A DNA stretch of 29,647 nucleotides, from positions 1-29,647 of the forward strand of contig JBJECZ010000100.1 of assembly GCA_051871555.1 (NCBI GenBank). The letters are read 5' to 3'. A model generated the notes under the pieces. That model worked only from the letters and a program-made list of their open reading frames with translations, was not told where the DNA came from and did not search any database. The DNA is from SFTJ01 sp051871555. Its GTDB lineage: Bacteria; Bacteroidota; Bacteroidia; Bacteroidales; Muribaculaceae. Shown here in pieces: positions 1-8,516 of this stretch; within the stretch, counting starts at the first letter, position 1; each line of letters begins with the position of its first letter. The position numbers were made by a program, and so were the translations under genes.

Positions 1-2
1 AA

Positions 3-179
3 ACTGAAAATCAGCGAATAAAAATTTTTCTCCAAAAAAGTGACGAAAACAGGAGCGAAAAGTTGGCTTTGATAATCACAACGCTTGGCATCATCCTCAT
101 TGGTTTGGCAAGCTGCATTTACACTTATTTGAGTGCTTGCGCTTCCGACTCGAGCATGATGTTCATGTTCATTCATTAA
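3..179 (+). CDS. 3' end of a hypothetical membrane protein (partial)
   Basis: Frame 3 is open from the window edge to a TAA at 177-179, giving the last 58 residues of a protein whose start lies outside the window. A charged, polar stretch is followed by one strongly hydrophobic segment (about residues 21-46, beginning LALIITTLGI) and a short Met/Phe-rich tail, which fits a C-terminal membrane helix. An intrinsic terminator lies about 70 bases downstream, which supports a real gene end here. I do not recognise the family. A chance open frame is possible, because no start codon can be seen. Confidence 0.5.
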   Translation, partial: TENQRIKIFLQKSDENRSEKLALIITTLGIILIGLASCIYTYLSACASDSSMMFMFIH

Positions 180-246
180 TGCATTTCGGGGCGACGGTTA
201 GGCAATTGACAAAACCGATAGCCTGTTGAAATAACTGCTTTTTCTG

Positions 247-292
247 TGCAAGGGTGAGAGACCGTGTGTTTCTCATCCTTGCATTTCTTTTT
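247..292 (+). terminator. Rho-independent terminator after the partial membrane-protein gene
   Basis: A 13-bp stem (247-259 pairs with 271-283, one G-U pair) encloses an 11-nt loop and is followed directly by a T-rich run (TTTCTTTTT). It separates the partial gene at the window edge from the TlpA-like gene. Confidence 0.8.
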
Positions 293-368
293 GGGGAATC
301 GGTGCACATTATTTTAATTTGTGTGCAAATTAATGGCCGAAAATTATAGATTATTAAAAAAAATCGCG

Positions 369-376
369 TAACTTTG
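369..376 (+). promoter_or_regulatory. Bacteroidota -7 promoter element for the TlpA-like gene
   Basis: TAACTTTG matches the Bacteroidota -7 consensus TAnnTTTG exactly and sits 47 bases before the ATG at 424. No clear TTTG -33 box is seen at the usual 19-21 base spacing; the upstream sequence is simply AT-rich. Confidence 0.5.
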
Positions 377-423
377 AATTATTGGATATTATTGCTTTAT
401 TAACCTAACAATTCTAATTCATT

Positions 424-972
424 ATGAGAATATCAGCGATAACTTTTATTTTGGTTATGTGTTCGGCATTGTTTGCTTCATGTTCGTCGTCAACAAAAGA
501 GTCGACGGCAGAAGCCGACGACGGTTTTATTGTAAAGGTTGGTGACGAGGCGCCCGACTTCACTGTAACGACTATTGATGGCGAAAAATACAAGTTGTCG
601 GAATTCCGGGGCAAGGTGGTTATGCTGCAATTTACAGCCAGCTGGTGCCGTGTGTGTCGCGAGGAGATGCCGTTTATTGAGAGCGACATTTGGCAGAAGC
701 ATAAGGATAACCCCGATTTTATATTGCTTGCTCTCGACCGTGACGAGCCGGCTGAACGTGTGGTTCAGTTTGTTGAAAACATTGGCATTACTTATCCGAT
801 TGCTCCCGACCCAGAGTCGAAAGTTTTTACAAAATATGCCAGTGCTGAGGCTGGGGTTACGCGCAACGTGCTCATCGACCGCGACGGTAAGATAATATAT
901 CTCACAAGATTATACGAAGAGCCAAAATTTAAGAAATTTGTGGCATATATCGATTCGGTTTTGGTACAATAG
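424..972 (+). CDS. TlpA/ResA-type thioredoxin-fold lipoprotein
   Basis: This 182-residue protein begins with a lipoprotein signal peptide: a short basic N-terminus, a hydrophobic core and the lipobox LFASC, with the acylated Cys at residue 20. A Ser/Thr/Glu-rich linker follows, then an AhpC/TSA-Redoxin domain (GDEAPDFTVTTIDG). The active site is W74-C75-R-V-C78, a CxxC typical of membrane-tethered thiol-disulfide oxidoreductases of the TlpA/ResA group. The protein should be anchored to a membrane and act on cysteines or c-type haem partners in the periplasm. It has its own -7 element upstream and terminators on both sides (247-292 and 1007-1043), so it is probably transcribed alone. The fold is clear; the natural substrate cannot be read from sequence. 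Confidence 0.85.
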   Translation: MRISAITFILVMCSALFASCSSSTKESTAEADDGFIVKVGDEAPDFTVTTIDGEKYKLSEFRGKVVMLQFTASWCRVCREEMPFIESDIWQKHKDNPDFILLALDRDEPAERVVQFVENIGITYPIAPDPESKVFTKYASAEAGVTRNVLIDRDGKIIYLTRLYEEPKFKKFVAYIDSVLVQ

Positions 973-1006
973 TGTTACAAATTCGGTCTTTGGCTAAAGA
1001 AATATT

Positions 1007-1043
1007 GCGCTGGGCACTTGTTTGTGCTTAGCGCTAATTTTTT
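1007..1043 (+). terminator. Rho-independent terminator after the TlpA-like gene
   Basis: An 11-bp stem (1007-1017 with 1024-1034, two G-U pairs) has a 6-nt loop and is followed by TAATTTTTT. The rest of the 973-1264 gap is AT-rich with no further gene. Confidence 0.75.
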
Positions 1044-1203
1044 GAGTCGATTTTGACCAGCAATTAACAGCGTTTAACTGCAGTATAGTTTTGTTAACTA
1101 AGAAAAATTTTAAAAATCGCCCAATGCTGAGTTTTCTTAATGTTAAAATCAGTATAAGAAAGTTAAATAATGTTTGTCTGATGATTTTTGTTTAATTTAT
1201 TCA

Positions 1204-1233
1204 TTGCTAAATTGTTACAATTTATTACTTTTG
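1204..1233 (+). promoter_or_regulatory. Bacteroidota promoter for the first kinase-like gene
   Basis: TACTTTTG at 1226-1233 matches the -7 consensus TAnnTTTG. A TTG at 1204-1206 lies 19 bases upstream as a -33 element. The ATG at 1265 is about 30 bases downstream. Confidence 0.6.
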
Positions 1234-1264
1234 TCGAAAAATCAGATATAGACAATATCTAAGG

Positions 1265-2110
1265 ATGAAAATCATAGTAGAAAGCAGTACGACCAAGACT
1301 GAATGGTGTCTTGTGGATGGCGGAAAAGTGGTCGAAAAAGCAGTGACCGATGGCTTAAATCCTTTCTTCATGACGAGGAGGGAAATAAGTCATTGCATAC
1401 GTCTTGATTTGCCAAAGACATTTTTCAAACGTCGATGGGAGCATGTGTATTTCTATGGCGCCGGTTGCTCGAACGACGATAAGAAAAAAATTATCGAGTC
1501 GTCGCTTGTGGCACAATTTAAGACGCCAACAACGGTAGAAAGCGACTTACTGGGTGCTGCACGCGGGTTGCTGGTTAACGAGCCTGGGTTGGCATGCATA
1601 CTTGGCACCGGTAGCAACACATGCCTTTATGATGGCAATAACATAGTGAAGAATGTGAGTTCGCTTGGTTTCATCCTTGGCGACGAGGGCAGTGGCGCCG
1701 CTTTAGGCCGACTGTTTGTTGCCGATTGTCTTAAGAATCTGGCTCCTCGCGACCTTGCAACAGAGTTCTTTGAAAAATTTGAGCTCGATAAAAACAAGGT
1801 GATGGACGAAGTGTACAATAATCCCGGCGCAAATCGTACACTAAGTTCCTATTCGTTTTTCCTGGGTGAGTATCTTGAGCACGACTATGTCCGCGGTTTG
1901 GTACGCAACGAGTTTGACAAGTTCTTTAGGCGTAACATTCTGCAATACGACTACAAGGCATATCCGCTTTGCTTCGTAGGTCTCGTGGCATGCACCTTCA
2001 GCGATATATTGTGTGAAGTTGCCGATGAGTATGGCGTGGAGATAAAGAAAATCATTCAACGCTCAATGCCGGGCATTGTGAAGTATCATGAGGGCAAGGA
2101 GGTGATGTGA
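1265..2110 (+). CDS. BadF/BadG-type N-acetylglucosamine kinase-like protein
   Basis: This 281-residue ASKHA-fold protein belongs to the BadF/BadG/BcrA ATPase group with eukaryote-type GlcNAc kinases, and is a paralogue of the MurK-type gene at 20464. The PHOSPHATE2-like segment LGTGSNTCLYDG, the LGDEGSGAALG loop and the presumed catalytic Asp (D94 in ESDLLGAARG) are kept. The N-terminal phosphate motif reads E6-S-S8-TTKT where the paralogue has D6-C-G8-STKT, and the adenosine-side motif is GLVA rather than GSVA. A substrate such as GlcNAc, MurNAc or glucosamine is likely from the family, but these changes could alter activity. It has its own promoter and lies 148 bases before the first amidase, so it may form a short operon with it. 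Confidence 0.75.
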   Translation: MKIIVESSTTKTEWCLVDGGKVVEKAVTDGLNPFFMTRREISHCIRLDLPKTFFKRRWEHVYFYGAGCSNDDKKKIIESSLVAQFKTPTTVESDLLGAARGLLVNEPGLACILGTGSNTCLYDGNNIVKNVSSLGFILGDEGSGAALGRLFVADCLKNLAPRDLATEFFEKFELDKNKVMDEVYNNPGANRTLSSYSFFLGEYLEHDYVRGLVRNEFDKFFRRNILQYDYKAYPLCFVGLVACTFSDILCEVADEYGVEIKKIIQRSMPGIVKYHEGKEVM

Positions 2111-2116
2111 TTTGCC

Positions 2117-2153
2117 TCCCTCAATGCTGAATGATTGTTGAGTCATTGGGGGA
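2117..2153 (+). other. Hairpin in the kinase-amidase intergenic region
   Basis: A 10-bp stem (2117-2126 with 2144-2153, one G-U pair) starts seven bases after the kinase stop codon. No T-run follows, so it is not a classical terminator. It could stabilise the upstream mRNA or act as a weak attenuator. Confidence 0.35.
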
Positions 2154-2258
2154 TGGAATAATTATGATATTGGTTTTGAGGATATGTGTTGCTGCGTGTT
2201 TGGCGTGCTACATATTCTCAATTTTTTTTACGAATAGTGTAATTGTTAATAGAATATT

Positions 2259-5252
2259 ATGAAACCGAGAATAATTGTTAGTGGAATAGTGGCGCTTGCC
2301 ACTGCATTCGGTCTGACGTTGCACGCCGAGCAGTTGTCGGTCGATGTGATTAAGAAGGCAAGTGAGAGCCTGCGAGCAGCAATGCCGCGATGCATGAGCA
2401 TTGGTGTGCCTAAGGTGACGTCGATTGATGCCGACTATGCCAATAAGACTCTTGCGGTGAATTGTAACTGGGCATACAGCAACGTGCCGTTCACAACCGA
2501 CGACATCGAGCAGCTTAAGCGTAGTGTGCTGGAGATAGCCGGAGAGAAGTATGCCGGTTACGAAGTGACTGTTGCCATCGATGGCAACGACGTTGCGAAC
2601 TATTTGCCACAGTACGATTCGCGCTATGCTCGCCACCATGTGCCGTTTGTGCAGTTCGACGATGCAAGCCGACGTTATTCGGCAGGTCTCGATGGCAATA
2701 TTATTGCACTTTGGCAAAGTCATGGATGGTATTTCGAGTCAAAGCTTAATCGTTGGGAATGGCAGCGTGCCCGCGTTTGGCAAACGGTTGAGGACCTCTA
2801 CACCCAATCGTATGTGTTGCCGTTTCTTGTGCCTATGCTCGAGAATGCCGGAGCATACGTGATGAGTCCGCGAGAGCGCGACACAAGCAGGGTGGAGGTG
2901 ATAGTTGACGCCGATGGTGGTTTGGCACAGACCGGTTACGCCGAGAAGGGCAAGGGTTGGAAAAAAGGCAAGCAAGCAGGATTTGCTTATGCACGCAAGC
3001 AATATGTGGCATACGAGAATCCGTTTGCCGAAGGCACATACCGACAAGCAACTGCTACTGATAACCCGCGTCGCCAGTCGCAAGCATGCTGGAGTGCCGA
3101 CGTGCCCGAGCAGGGCGAATATGCGGTGTATGTGTCGTATAAGACATTGCCCGAGAGTGTCGACGATGCCCGATACACCATAAACAGCATGTCGGGAGCT
3201 ACCTTGGTGAAGGTGAACCAACAAATGGGCGGCGGCACATGGGTGTATGTGGGAAAATACATGTTGCACAAAGGCTTAAACAAGAATGTGGTGGTGTTGA
3301 GCAACTGCTCGGGCAGCAGGGGCGTGGTTACGGCTGATGCCGTAAAGATTGGCGGCGGCATGGGCAACGTGGCACGACGAGTGGAGCGCCCAAGCGACGA
3401 CGACAAGGTGTCATACACCTATAACGACAGCATCGATTATGCATATATCACAAGTCGATATCCCAGATTTACCGAGGCGGCACGCTATTGGCTGCAATGG
3501 AGCGGAGCGCCCGACAGTGTTTACACACCGTCGCATCTGCTCAACGATTACACCGACGATTATCGCAGCCGTGGCTTGTGGGTGAATTGGCTCGCCGGCG
3601 GGTCGCAGGTGCTGCCCGAAGCCAAAGGGCTGAACATACCTGTTGATATGGCATTTGCCTTTCACAGCGATGCTGGCAACACACCAAACGACAGCATTAT
3701 TGGCACGCTGGGCATATACATGACCAACAATTTCGGCAACTATGCCGACGGCACACCGCGCAACTATTCGCGATTGCTCACCAATGCCATCTCAACAAAC
3801 ATTTGCAATGACATACGCGCGCAATTCGAACCTAACTGGACTCGCCGTGGCATGTGGGACAAGTCGTACTACGAGGCTCGTGTGCCCGAGGTGCCCACAA
3901 TGCTTCTTGAATTGCTGTCGCATCACAATATGGCAGATATGCGTTACGGTCTCGACCCTACGTTTCGCTTTGCTGTAAGTCGGGCAATCTACAAGGGGAT
4001 GCTTGAGTTTATTGCCAACCGCGACGGGCGCCGCTATGAGGTGCAACCGTTGCCGGTGAATGCCTTGGCGCTCACCGATGCCGGCGATGGCAGGTTCCTG
4101 TTGACGTGGAAAGCCACTCGCGACACATTGTGCCAGGATGGCGCAATGCCCACGCACTTCATTGTGCAAGAGCGGGTGGGCAGAGGTGCTTTCCGCGACG
4201 TGGCTAGGGTTGACGAACCGCGCTATTTGGCACACGTTGCCGACAACGATGTTCACAGCTATCGCGTGGTGGCGGTGAACGATGGCGGCAGAAGTTTTGC
4301 CTCGGAGGTGATGGCGTGTGGCGTGGCACCGCAGAGCAAAGGCACTGCGCTTGTGGTGAACGGTTTCACTCGTGTGTCGGGACCCGATTGGTTTGCCTCG
4401 GGTAGGGATGATGGCGACATTGCCGGCATTGCCGACCGTAAAGACCATGGCGTGCCATATTTGAGTGACATCTCGTATGTGGGTTCGCAGTTCGAGTTCC
4501 GCTGCCGAGTTCCGTGGAGCGACGACGACTCATCGGGCTTCGGCGCCAGCAACGGCAACTACGAGACGCAAGTGATAGCCGGCAACACATTCGATTTTGT
4601 AGCCTTGCACGGCGAATCGATTTTGCGGGCAGGATACAGCTTTGTTAGCGCGAGCCTCAAAGCTGTTGAAGATGAGCTGAGCCTGAATGACTATTGCATG
4701 GTGGATTTGATTCTGGGCAAGCAGAAAGAAGTTTCGGTGGGTAGTGGCAGCAAGCCAAGCCGATATGTGATATACAGCTCTGCGCTGATGTCGGCAATTG
4801 AGCATTACATCTCGCTTGGCGGCAATATGTTTGTCACCGGGGCGTATGTGGCGAGCGACGTGTGGGACAAGAAAGAGGCAGACGAGCGCCGCAAATCGTT
4901 TGCAAGAAATGTGCTTGGCTACAGGTGGCGCATGTCGCAAGCCGAAGCATCAGGTCGTTTCTATACCTTGCCCACCGAGCTGAACGGGTTTGGCGAAGCG
5001 CTACATTCGCAATTCAGCACCACGCTCAACGAGGCTAAATACTGTGCTGAAAGTCCCGACGGCATCTTGCCATCGTCGAAGAAAGGCGTTACAGCCATGA
5101 AATATGCCGACAACAATATGGGAGCTGCAGTTGCCACCAATTTCGGCAATTACAAGAGTGTGGTTGTTGGTTTCCCGTTTGAGTGCATCGTCGACGAAGC
5201 CGTTCGCCACAAGATAATGGCCAGTGTGCTTAACTACTTGTGTGATAAATAA
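2259..5252 (+). CDS. Exported N-acetylmuramoyl-L-alanine amidase (Amidase_3) with inserted golvesin-type domain
   Basis: This 997-residue protein starts with a Sec signal peptide, probably cut after residue 23 (LHA-EQ). A domain I do not recognise spans about 25-145. The zinc amidase fold begins at SHGWYF (H155) with the likely second ligand E178 (TVEDLYTQ). A golvesin-C-like beta domain (about 276-366) is inserted, and the amidase resumes with AFHSDAG (H469) and the probable catalytic Glu E551 (TMLLELLSH). A fibronectin-III-like domain (about 597-688) and an unrecognised C-terminal domain of about 300 residues follow. Such proteins are often auto-annotated as xanthan lyase, but the zinc and catalytic residues fit Amidase_3, which cuts the MurNAc-L-Ala bond. 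It should act in the periplasm or outside. A close paralogue follows at 5487. Confidence 0.75.
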   Translation: MKPRIIVSGIVALATAFGLTLHAEQLSVDVIKKASESLRAAMPRCMSIGVPKVTSIDADYANKTLAVNCNWAYSNVPFTTDDIEQLKRSVLEIAGEKYAGYEVTVAIDGNDVANYLPQYDSRYARHHVPFVQFDDASRRYSAGLDGNIIALWQSHGWYFESKLNRWEWQRARVWQTVEDLYTQSYVLPFLVPMLENAGAYVMSPRERDTSRVEVIVDADGGLAQTGYAEKGKGWKKGKQAGFAYARKQYVAYENPFAEGTYRQATATDNPRRQSQACWSADVPEQGEYAVYVSYKTLPESVDDARYTINSMSGATLVKVNQQMGGGTWVYVGKYMLHKGLNKNVVVLSNCSGSRGVVTADAVKIGGGMGNVARRVERPSDDDKVSYTYNDSIDYAYITSRYPRFTEAARYWLQWSGAPDSVYTPSHLLNDYTDDYRSRGLWVNWLAGGSQVLPEAKGLNIPVDMAFAFHSDAGNTPNDSIIGTLGIYMTNNFGNYADGTPRNYSRLLTNAISTNICNDIRAQFEPNWTRRGMWDKSYYEARVPEVPTMLLELLSHHNMADMRYGLDPTFRFAVSRAIYKGMLEFIANRDGRRYEVQPLPVNALALTDAGDGRFLLTWKATRDTLCQDGAMPTHFIVQERVGRGAFRDVARVDEPRYLAHVADNDVHSYRVVAVNDGGRSFASEVMACGVAPQSKGTALVVNGFTRVSGPDWFASGRDDGDIAGIADRKDHGVPYLSDISYVGSQFEFRCRVPWSDDDSSGFGASNGNYETQVIAGNTFDFVALHGESILRAGYSFVSASLKAVEDELSLNDYCMVDLILGKQKEVSVGSGSKPSRYVIYSSALMSAIEHYISLGGNMFVTGAYVASDVWDKKEADERRKSFARNVLGYRWRMSQAEASGRFYTLPTELNGFGEALHSQFSTTLNEAKYCAESPDGILPSSKKGVTAMKYADNNMGAAVATNFGNYKSVVVGFPFECIVDEAVRHKIMASVLNYLCDK

Positions 5253-5279
5253 ATATACATCAAAAATAAACTTTACGAC

Positions 5280-5318
5280 CCCGCGGGCGATGTTTTGTTC
5301 GCGGGTTTGTGTTTTGTT
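5280..5318 (+). terminator. Probable terminator between the two amidase genes
   Basis: CCCGCG (5280-5285) pairs with CGCGGG (5300-5305) and is followed by TTTGTGTTTTGTT. The stem is short but GC-rich, and it lies 28 bases after the upstream stop codon. The remainder of the 5253-5486 gap is AT-rich and holds the next promoter. Confidence 0.5.
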
Positions 5319-5410
5319 ACTAAAACTAAAATTATATATATAATTATTAAATAATGTTTAATTAGGGTGTTTTGAGATTTACTTTGTGCTTTATAACGAA
5401 ATATTTGTGT

Positions 5411-5418
5411 TATTTTTG
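5411..5418 (+). promoter_or_regulatory. Bacteroidota -7 element for the salvage operon
   Basis: TATTTTTG matches TAnnTTTG. The nearest TTTG upstream (5383-5386) is 24 bases away, longer than usual. A transcript from here would have a leader of roughly 60 bases before the ATG at 5487 and could run through to the terminator at 22257-22319. Confidence 0.5.
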
Positions 5419-5486
5419 CAATATAAGGGAATATTATGACTGTTTGTGTAGAAAAGCAGTCGCACTTAAAACTACAAATCTTTCGT

Positions 5487-8400
5487 ATGAAACGAGGCAT
5501 AACATATCTATTTGGCGTTTTTGTCATAGTTGGCACATTTCTGATTGGCAACTATGCATCAGCTCAGACTTTCAGCAAAATGCAGTTGAACAAAGCAACC
5601 GAGTTGCTTCGTGGCACTGTGCCGGCAAACATGGGCATCGGACCTGTTTCGGTGACATCGGTGCAAGTCGACAATAAGAAAAAAGCCTTGAAGGTGGCGT
5701 TGAACGAAACCTATGGCGACGTGCCATTTACAACGGCAACCGTAAAGCAGCTTAAGGACGGAATCAAGACAATAGCCGGCAAGAGTTATTCGAAATACGA
5801 TGTTCAATTGAGCATAAAAGGCAATGACATAGCCAATTATGTGATGGATTTCGATAAGAAATATTCGCGTCGCGACGATGAAGCCTTTGTGACACCCACA
5901 TCGGCAACCGAACACTATAAAGCCGGATTGAGCGGCAATGTGATAGCATTGTGGCAGAGCCATGGCTGGTACTTCGAGCCAAAGCTCAACCGATGGGAAT
6001 GGCAGCGTGCGCGCCTCAACCAGACGGTGGAGGACCTCTACACGCAGTCGTATGTGATTCCGTTCCTCATGCCGATGCTTGAAAATGCCGGCGCATACGT
6101 GATGAGTCCGCGCGACCGCGACATACACAGCTTTGAGATGGTGGTTGACGGCGACGGTGGCAAGGCGCAAACCACTTATGCAGAGAAAAACGGCAATAAA
6201 GCATGGGCCACAGGCGACGGCGCGGGTTTTGCATGGAAGCGTGACTATTACGTCGACTTCGAGAATCCTTTCGCCGAAGGCACATTCCGTCAGGTGGAAA
6301 CCACCAAGAACGTAAAGCAGGCTTCGAGCGCATCGTGGAGCGTGAATATGCCCGAGGACGGACTTTATGCCGTGTATGTTTCCTATAAGACACTTCCTGA
6401 AAGCATCGAAGATGCGCTTTACACGGTGAACTATCTCGACGGCAGCAAATCATTCAAGATTAACCAAAAGATGGGGTCGGGGACGTGGATTTATCTCGGA
6501 CACTTCCCATTGCGCAAAGGCGACAACCCCGACGTGGTGGTGCTGAGCAATGTGTCGAAGCACAAAGGCGTTGTAACAGCCGACGCTGTGAAAGTGGGCG
6601 GCGGCATGGGCAACGTGGCTCGCAAAGTGAAAAAGCCCGAGGAAGGCGAAAAGGTGAGCTACACCTACGACGACCGCATCGACTATCAGTATATCACATC
6701 GCATTATCCGCGTTTCACCGAAGGCTCGCGCTATTGGCTTCAATGGGCGGGTGCCCCCGATTCGGTGTACACGCTTTCGAAACTCACCAACGATTATAAT
6801 GACGACTATCGCAGCCGTGCCGAGTGGGTTAATTGGCTTGCCGGCGGCTCGAATGTGCTGCCCGACCGAGCCGGATTGAACATACCGGTCGACTTGGCAT
6901 TCGCGTTCCACACCGATGCAGGAACCACGCCAAACGATAGCATCATTGGCACGCTGGGCATATATATGACTTCGAACTACGACAACTATGCCGACGGCAC
7001 GCCTCGCGGCTATTCGCGCCTTCTCACCAATGCCATCAGCACAAACATCTGCAACGACGTGCGTGCATTGTTCGAGCCAAACTGGATGCGTCGCGGCATG
7101 TGGGACAAATCGTACTACGAAGCGCGTGTGCCCGAGGTGCCAACCATGTTGCTCGAGTTGCTTTCGCATCAGAACTTTGCCGATATGCGTTACGGTCTCG
7201 ACCCTACATTCCGTTTCACTGTCAGCCGTGCCATCTACAAAGGCATGCTTGAATTCATTGCCAAGCGTGATGGCCGCCACTATGTGGTGCAGCCGCTACC
7301 AGTGAACTCGTTTGCCATCACTTCGGCTGGCGACGGCAAATTCTTGCTCACTTGGAAGCCGACAGCCGACACGCAATGCAGAAATGCCGAACCTGAGCGA
7401 TATGCCGTGATGGAGCGTGTGGGCGACGGCGCATTCCGCGAGGTGGCTGTGGTGAAAGATGCCGAATATGAAGTGAAGATTGCCGACAACCTGATTCACA
7501 GCTTCAAGATTGTGGCAATGAACGATGGCGGCAGGAGCTTTGATTCCGAAGTGCTTGCCCTCGGCGTTGCGCCCGGCTCGAAAGGCACTGTGATGGTGGT
7601 GAACAATTTCACCCGCGTTTCAGCACCCGACTCGTTTGTGGCAGGCGAGGGTGAAAACTGCTATGCCGGATTTATCGACGACAAGGATTCGGGTGTGCCA
7701 TATCTTTACGATATCTCGCACATTGGTTCGCAATTCGAGTTCCGCCGCAATTTGCCGTGGAAGGACGACGATGCAGCCGGCTTTGGCGGCAGCCATAGCA
7801 ATTACGAGGACAAGGTGATTGCCGGCAACACGTTTAATTATCCTTGTGTTCACGGCGCAGCAGTGATGCAAGCGGGCTATTCGTTTGTGTCGGCAAGCGT
7901 TAGGGCTGTTGAAGACGGGTTGAGCCTCGACGGCTATTTTGCCCTTGACATGATATGCGGCAAACAAAAGGAAATTAAGATTGGACGCGGAGCCGTGCCA
8001 AACCGATATAAGATTTACTCCGAAGGATTGATGAATGCGCTGAAGGCTTACACTGCGCAAGGTGGCAATGTGATGGTGACGGGCGCTTATGTAGCCAGCG
8101 ACGTGTGGGACGGCATCAGTTCGGGCAAGGCAGAGCAGGCATTTGCTAAGGACGTGTTCGGTTATGAGTGGCGTGTGGGTCACGCAGCCATCGAAGGCAA
8201 GGCTTACACTGTTTCGTCGCCATACCGCCAAATCGGAGTGGGCGACGACTACAACTTCAGCAACGTAAAGAACGAAAAACTATATTGTGTTGAGAGTCCA
8301 GATGGAGTGATTCCGGCAAGCGCCAAGGCAAACACCGTTTTGCGATACAGCGAGAACAACATCCCGGCAGGCATCGCAGCCGATATGGACGGTTATCGCA

Positions 8401-8501
8401 CTGTTGTGATAGGTTTCCCGTTTGAAACCATTGAGTGCGAAAATAGCCGAAACAAGATGATGAGTCAGGTGCTCGACTTCTTTAAGTGTACATCAAAATA
8501 A
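5487..8501 (+). CDS. Second exported Amidase_3/golvesin-domain amidase
   Basis: This is a full-length paralogue of the gene at 2259 with the same domain order: signal peptide, N-terminal unknown domain, split zinc amidase with golvesin-like insert, fibronectin-III-like domain and C-terminal unknown domain. The active-site residues are kept: H159 (SHGWYFE), E182 (TVEDLYTQ), H475 (AFHTDAG) and E557 (MLLELLSH). An earlier in-frame ATG exists at 5436, but I prefer 5487. From there the protein begins MKRGITYLFG and has a normal signal peptide ending ASA-Q, and the -7 box at 5411 would leave only about 11 leader bases for the earlier start. The product is 1004 residues. It is the first gene of the long run and lies 15 bases before the glycosyltransferase gene, so it is probably co-expressed with the MurNAc salvage genes. 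Confidence 0.78.
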   Translation: MKRGITYLFGVFVIVGTFLIGNYASAQTFSKMQLNKATELLRGTVPANMGIGPVSVTSVQVDNKKKALKVALNETYGDVPFTTATVKQLKDGIKTIAGKSYSKYDVQLSIKGNDIANYVMDFDKKYSRRDDEAFVTPTSATEHYKAGLSGNVIALWQSHGWYFEPKLNRWEWQRARLNQTVEDLYTQSYVIPFLMPMLENAGAYVMSPRDRDIHSFEMVVDGDGGKAQTTYAEKNGNKAWATGDGAGFAWKRDYYVDFENPFAEGTFRQVETTKNVKQASSASWSVNMPEDGLYAVYVSYKTLPESIEDALYTVNYLDGSKSFKINQKMGSGTWIYLGHFPLRKGDNPDVVVLSNVSKHKGVVTADAVKVGGGMGNVARKVKKPEEGEKVSYTYDDRIDYQYITSHYPRFTEGSRYWLQWAGAPDSVYTLSKLTNDYNDDYRSRAEWVNWLAGGSNVLPDRAGLNIPVDLAFAFHTDAGTTPNDSIIGTLGIYMTSNYDNYADGTPRGYSRLLTNAISTNICNDVRALFEPNWMRRGMWDKSYYEARVPEVPTMLLELLSHQNFADMRYGLDPTFRFTVSRAIYKGMLEFIAKRDGRHYVVQPLPVNSFAITSAGDGKFLLTWKPTADTQCRNAEPERYAVMERVGDGAFREVAVVKDAEYEVKIADNLIHSFKIVAMNDGGRSFDSEVLALGVAPGSKGTVMVVNNFTRVSAPDSFVAGEGENCYAGFIDDKDSGVPYLYDISHIGSQFEFRRNLPWKDDDAAGFGGSHSNYEDKVIAGNTFNYPCVHGAAVMQAGYSFVSASVRAVEDGLSLDGYFALDMICGKQKEIKIGRGAVPNRYKIYSEGLMNALKAYTAQGGNVMVTGAYVASDVWDGISSGKAEQAFAKDVFGYEWRVGHAAIEGKAYTVSSPYRQIGVGDDYNFSNVKNEKLYCVESPDGVIPASAKANTVLRYSENNIPAGIAADMDGYRTVVIGFPFETIECENSRNKMMSQVLDFFKCTSK

Positions 8502-8516
8502 GAATAATACAGAATT

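Noticed and set aside
1086..1093. TAGTTTTG as a second promoter upstream of the first kinase gene
   Set aside because: It matches the -7 consensus, but the nearest TTTG is 30 bases upstream and it is far from the gene. The 1204-1233 pair has correct spacing.
5436..5486. Earlier ATG for the second amidase, adding 17 residues
   Set aside because: The extra residues put a polar stretch before the signal peptide, and this start lies only 18 bases after the -7 box. ATG 5487 gives a normal signal peptide.
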